Origin: CAVSUB01 sp963816725
GTDB lineage: Bacteria > Acidobacteriota > Vicinamibacteria > Vicinamibacterales > 2-12-FULL-66-21
Length of the DNA: 64,000 nucleotides
Assembly: GCA_963816725.1 (NCBI GenBank)
Contig: CAWFMC010000018.1
Span: 62,001 to 126,000, forward strand
Direction of reading: 5' to 3'
Shown piece after piece: positions 61,195-64,000 of the stretch (positions are counted from its first letter, which is position 1; each line of letters starts with the position of its first letter). A program made the translations under genes and the position numbers. Under the pieces are notes generated by a model that was not told the origin of the DNA, did not search any database, and saw nothing but the letters and a program-made list of their open reading frames with translations.

Positions 61195-63423
61195 ATGCTT
61201 ACCCGACCCACCCGTCCGTTTCTGGCCCTGCTCAGCGTATCGCTGCTGATTCCGGCCGCGGTGCTGGTGCGCGGCGCCGACTGGCCCGACTGGCGCGGCC
61301 CGGGCCGCACCGGCGCATCGTCTGAAACGAATCTGGTGAACAGCTGGTCGCCCGCCGGCGAGAACCTCGCCTGGCGAGTGCCCTATGGCGGCCGCTCCGG
61401 ACCGGTCGTGTTCGGCGATCACCTCTACCTGCAGAACACCTCCGGCGCGGGGGAGATGGAGCAGGAGCGGCTGATGTGCTTCAACGCCGACACCGGCAAG
61501 CTAGTCTGGGAACACCGCTACAACATGTTCACGAGCGACGTGCCGGCGCACCGCATCGCGTGGTCCTCGCCGGTCGTCGACCCGGCGTCCGGCAACGTGT
61601 TCGCCATCAGCGGCAACGGCCTGACGATGTCGTTGAGCAAGGAAGGAAAGCTGCTGTGGGAGCGCTCGCTGGCCGAGGAATACGGGATGTGGACGACCCA
61701 CGGCGGCCGCATGTCCACACCGATCATCGAAGCGGACAAGATGATCGTCAGCGGACTGGTGTTCGGCTGGGGCCAGACCGCCGCGCCGGCGCATCGGTTC
61801 ATCGCCCTGGACAAGACCACCGGGCAGACGATCTGGGTCAGCGCGCCTGAAGGGCGTCCGACGGACACCATCTACGCCAACCCGTACGTGGCCGACGTCG
61901 ACGGCGTGCGCATGTTCTTCTCGGGCGGAAGCGACGGCGCGATGCACGCGCTCAAGGTCGCGACCGGCGAGCCGGTGTGGCATTGGGACGTCAGCAAACG
62001 CGGCCTGAACACCGCCGCCCTGATGGTCGGTCCGGACGTGATTGTCACCCACAGTGAAGAGAACCTCGCCACCAGCGAGATGGGCATGGTGGCGGCCGTG
62101 CCGGCGAACTCGAAGGGCACGCTCACCGACAAGGACGCGCGGTGGATCGTTCGCGACGTGCAGGCCGGTTACGGATCGCCGGTCTCCGATGGCGAGCGAA
62201 TCTACCTGGTGGACAACGGCGGCATCCTGTTCGCCTTCGACGTGAAGACCGGCAAGCAGCTGTGGACCGAGAAGCTCGGCACGATCCAGAAGTCGTCGCC
62301 GGTGCTGGCCGACGGCAAGCTGTACGTCGGAACGGAGAACGGCAAGTTCTACATCATCAGGCCGCACCCCGATAAGGGCGAGGTGCTCGACAGCGACCAG
62401 CTGGGCACTGAGGACAATCCCGAGGCGATCATCGCCGCGCCGGCAGTGGCGCGCGGGCGTGTCTACGTCACCACGATGGGCGCCACGTATGCGCTGGGGC
62501 CGAAGGGCGCCACGAACGCGGCGGCGGCGCCCGTGGCGCCGGCAGCGGCGAGCGCCGCGGCGGCGGGCCCGGCCTCGACGCTGCTGGTCACGCCGACCGA
62601 TGTGATCGTGAAACCCGGAGACGCGGTGCCGCTGACGATTCGCGCGTTCGATGCGATGGGCCGGAGCGTCGCCGCGCCGGCACAGGCCGAGTGGTCGCTC
62701 GATGGACTGAAGGGCACTGTGGCGGCCGGGCGGTTCACGCCGGATCCCGCGGCAGGCGCGCAAGCCGGGCTCGTCAAGGCGACCGCCGGTCCGGTATCGG
62801 CCACGGCGCGGATCCGCGTCGTGCCGGCCCTGCCGTGGACGTTCGATTTCGAGGACGGCCGCGACACGCCGCCGCCATACTGGGTCAACGCCACCGGCAA
62901 GTTCGCAGTCCGCGATCTCGAAGGCAGCAACGTGCTCGTCAAGCTGGCCGAGAACCCCTTCGCATTCGCCAAGCGCTGCCGCCCGTTCTTCGGCGGGACC
63001 GAGCTGAGCGACTACACCATCCAGTCCGACGTCCGCGCCCTCGAGCGCCGTCGTCAAATGGGTGACATCGGGGTCGTCGCGCAGCGCTACGAGCTGGTGC
63101 TGTTCGGCAGCCATCAGCGTCTCGAGCTGCAGCCGTGGCAGCCCGAGACCGAGCGTACCGCGCGGGTCCCCTTCACCTGGACGAAGGACGCGTGGTACAC
63201 CATGAAGCTCGAGGTGCAGAACCTGGGCGGCGGCAAGGTGCGGGCCCGCGGCAAGGTGTGGCCGCGCGGGGAAGCCGAGCCGACGGCCTGGACCATCGAG
63301 CGCGTCGATCCGATCGGCAGCGTCAAGGGCGCGGCGGGGCTCTACGCGGATGCGCCGTCACAGGCCGGCGGCGGGTCCGAGCTCTATTACGACAACATCA
63401 AGGTTTACGCGAACAAGAAATAG
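61195..63423 (+). CDS. PQQ-binding-like beta-propeller protein with C-terminal lectin-like domain
   Basis: 742 residues with a signal peptide (LLSVSLLIPAAVLVRGA). PQQ-like propeller repeats follow (DWPDWRGPGRTGASS, GNVFAISGNGLTMS, DGERIYLVDNGGILFAFDVK, SPVLADGKLYVGTENGKFYI), then an Ala-rich linker, an Ig-like stretch (TDVIVKPGDAVPLTIRAFDA) and a concanavalin-like domain at the end (DFEDGRDTPPPYWVNATGKF, YYDNIKVYANK). It is likely a periplasmic or extracellular binding or scaffold protein. True PQQ enzymes carry cofactor and metal ligands I cannot confirm here. The TAG stop is the first three bases of the following repeat array. Confidence 0.8.
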   Translation: MLTRPTRPFLALLSVSLLIPAAVLVRGADWPDWRGPGRTGASSETNLVNSWSPAGENLAWRVPYGGRSGPVVFGDHLYLQNTSGAGEMEQERLMCFNADTGKLVWEHRYNMFTSDVPAHRIAWSSPVVDPASGNVFAISGNGLTMSLSKEGKLLWERSLAEEYGMWTTHGGRMSTPIIEADKMIVSGLVFGWGQTAAPAHRFIALDKTTGQTIWVSAPEGRPTDTIYANPYVADVDGVRMFFSGGSDGAMHALKVATGEPVWHWDVSKRGLNTAALMVGPDVIVTHSEENLATSEMGMVAAVPANSKGTLTDKDARWIVRDVQAGYGSPVSDGERIYLVDNGGILFAFDVKTGKQLWTEKLGTIQKSSPVLADGKLYVGTENGKFYIIRPHPDKGEVLDSDQLGTEDNPEAIIAAPAVARGRVYVTTMGATYALGPKGATNAAAAPVAPAAASAAAAGPASTLLVTPTDVIVKPGDAVPLTIRAFDAMGRSVAAPAQAEWSLDGLKGTVAAGRFTPDPAAGAQAGLVKATAGPVSATARIRVVPALPWTFDFEDGRDTPPPYWVNATGKFAVRDLEGSNVLVKLAENPFAFAKRCRPFFGGTELSDYTIQSDVRALERRRQMGDIGVVAQRYELVLFGSHQRLELQPWQPETERTARVPFTWTKDAWYTMKLEVQNLGGGKVRARGKVWPRGEAEPTAWTIERVDPIGSVKGAAGLYADAPSQAGGGSELYYDNIKVYANKK

Positions 63424-63543
63424 GGACTAGGGACTCGGGACTGGGGACTCGGGACCGGCGACCCGGCTCAGGGCTTGCGGCGCACCCTTGGAAACGCCTG
63501 CACCTGCGATCTCCCTCGTCCCCGGTCCCTGGTCCCTGGTCCC
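63421..63543. repeat. Palindromic word array, GGGACT / GGTCCC
   Basis: The left arm (63421-63464) is TAGGGACTAGGGACTCGGGA-type words and begins exactly at the stop codon. The right arm (63514-63543) is CCCCGGTCCCTGGTCCC. It separates two propeller genes and shares its word family with the arrays at 19602 and 28047. Confidence 0.75.
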
Positions 63544-63553
63544 AGTATTTGAA

Positions 63554-64000
63554 ATGGCCACCATGAAGACACATCTCCTCGGCGTCGCGGCACTCACCTC
63601 GCTGACCGGCCTCGGCCTGATGGCGCGATCGGATCCTCCGTCGACCGACTGGCCGATGTGGGGCGGCACGCCGGACCGCAACATGGTCTCGACCATGAAG
63701 GGGTTGCCGACGGCGTGGGACGTCAAGACCAAGAAGAACGTGAAGTGGGTCGCGGAGCTCGGTTCGCAGGCCTACGGCAATCCGGTGGTGGCGAACGGCG
63801 TCGTGCTGGTCGGCACCAACAACGAAGGCATGCGCGATCCCGCGGTCAAAGGGGACAAAGGCGTGCTGATGGCCTTCCGCGAGTCGGATGGCCAGTTCCT
63901 GTGGCAGGCGGTGCACGACAAGCTCGCCGCCGGGCGCGCCAATGACTGGCCGTACCAGGGGATCTGCTCGTCGCCGCTGGTCGAGAACGGAACGGCCTAC
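63554..64000 (+). CDS. PQQ-binding-like beta-propeller protein, N-terminal fragment
   Basis: The frame stays open to the window edge (149 codons). It has a short signal-like N-terminus (LLGVAALTSLTGLGLMA), then DWPMWGGTPDRNMVSTMKGL and KWVAELGSQAYGNPVVANGV, the first blades of a propeller related to the preceding gene. The start is ATG 63554, with ATG 63563 as alternative. The rest lies outside the window. It is likely co-localised with, and paralogous to, the upstream protein, probably in the periplasm. Confidence 0.8.
   Translation, partial: MATMKTHLLGVAALTSLTGLGLMARSDPPSTDWPMWGGTPDRNMVSTMKGLPTAWDVKTKKNVKWVAELGSQAYGNPVVANGVVLVGTNNEGMRDPAVKGDKGVLMAFRESDGQFLWQAVHDKLAAGRANDWPYQGICSSPLVENGTAY

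Noticed and set aside
1..64000. Insertion sequences, prophage, integrase or attachment sites
   Set aside because: No transposase, integrase or phage structural gene was found, and none of the inverted repeats is flanked by a clear target duplication.

Overview
This is a high-GC bacterial chromosome segment. It most likely comes from an Acidobacteriota member of the Vicinamibacteria type. That placement is inferred from gene content: a VWFA-related protein of the acidobacterial type, an Oar-like TonB receptor with an N-terminal carboxypeptidase-regulatory domain, an ADOP/MacB-like permease tail, HTH-plus-TolB and pseudokinase-PEGA proteins, and tandem PQQ-type propellers. I see no rRNA, tRNA, transposase, phage gene or CRISPR array.

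Layout. Positions 1-363 hold the tail of an FtsX-like permease. Positions 0.4-15.2 kb hold a lipid or polyene-type locus: a ketosynthase-like protein without catalytic residues, a LolA-like carrier, a B12-binding radical SAM enzyme, an RND/MMPL exporter fused to an LpxL-like acyltransferase, a YdjM-like membrane protein, a DUF2062-methyltransferase fusion, a FabZ-like dehydratase, a cation/proton antiporter, an acyl-AMP ligase and a large radical SAM enzyme resembling tetraether or membrane-spanning lipid synthases. At 15.3-19.5 kb are a methylmalonyl-CoA mutase catalytic subunit and OppD/OppF ATPases. At 19.6-28 kb are htpG, a LolD-like ATPase, acetyl-CoA synthetase, myo-inositol-phosphate synthase, a small methyltransferase and an SDR. 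At 28.5-33.1 kb are a TonB/VWFA operon, a ZIP transporter and a BON protein. At 33.3-39.2 kb are a lipoprotein, polA, a TPR-like secreted protein and pcnB. At 39.2-45.4 kb are a desaturase/histidine kinase/response regulator operon and a DUF1015-serA-serC operon. At 45.4-52.2 kb is an envelope and signalling block (M23 peptidase, HTH-TolB protein, TonB-TPR protein, pseudokinase-PEGA protein). At 52.4-64 kb are two M28 peptidases, a polytopic membrane protein, a TonB receptor and two PQQ propeller proteins, the last cut by the window edge.

Two window-wide patterns stand out. First, at least nine intergenic spaces hold long imperfect palindromes built from short repeated words. The word differs from site to site, but the G-rich arm always comes first and the C-rich arm last. 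Several overlap start or stop codons. I could not match them to any element class I know. Second, four genes, and probably a fifth, carry single-base frameshifts, mostly at short G runs. Restoring the frame gives normal-length proteins, so assembly indels are the simplest explanation. The products are described here as restored.

Several operons make functional sense together. The desaturase, an intramembrane-type kinase and its OmpR-type regulator suggest membrane-fluidity control. DUF1015-serA-serC is serine biosynthesis. The first 15 kb looks like synthesis, modification and export of an unusual acyl product.
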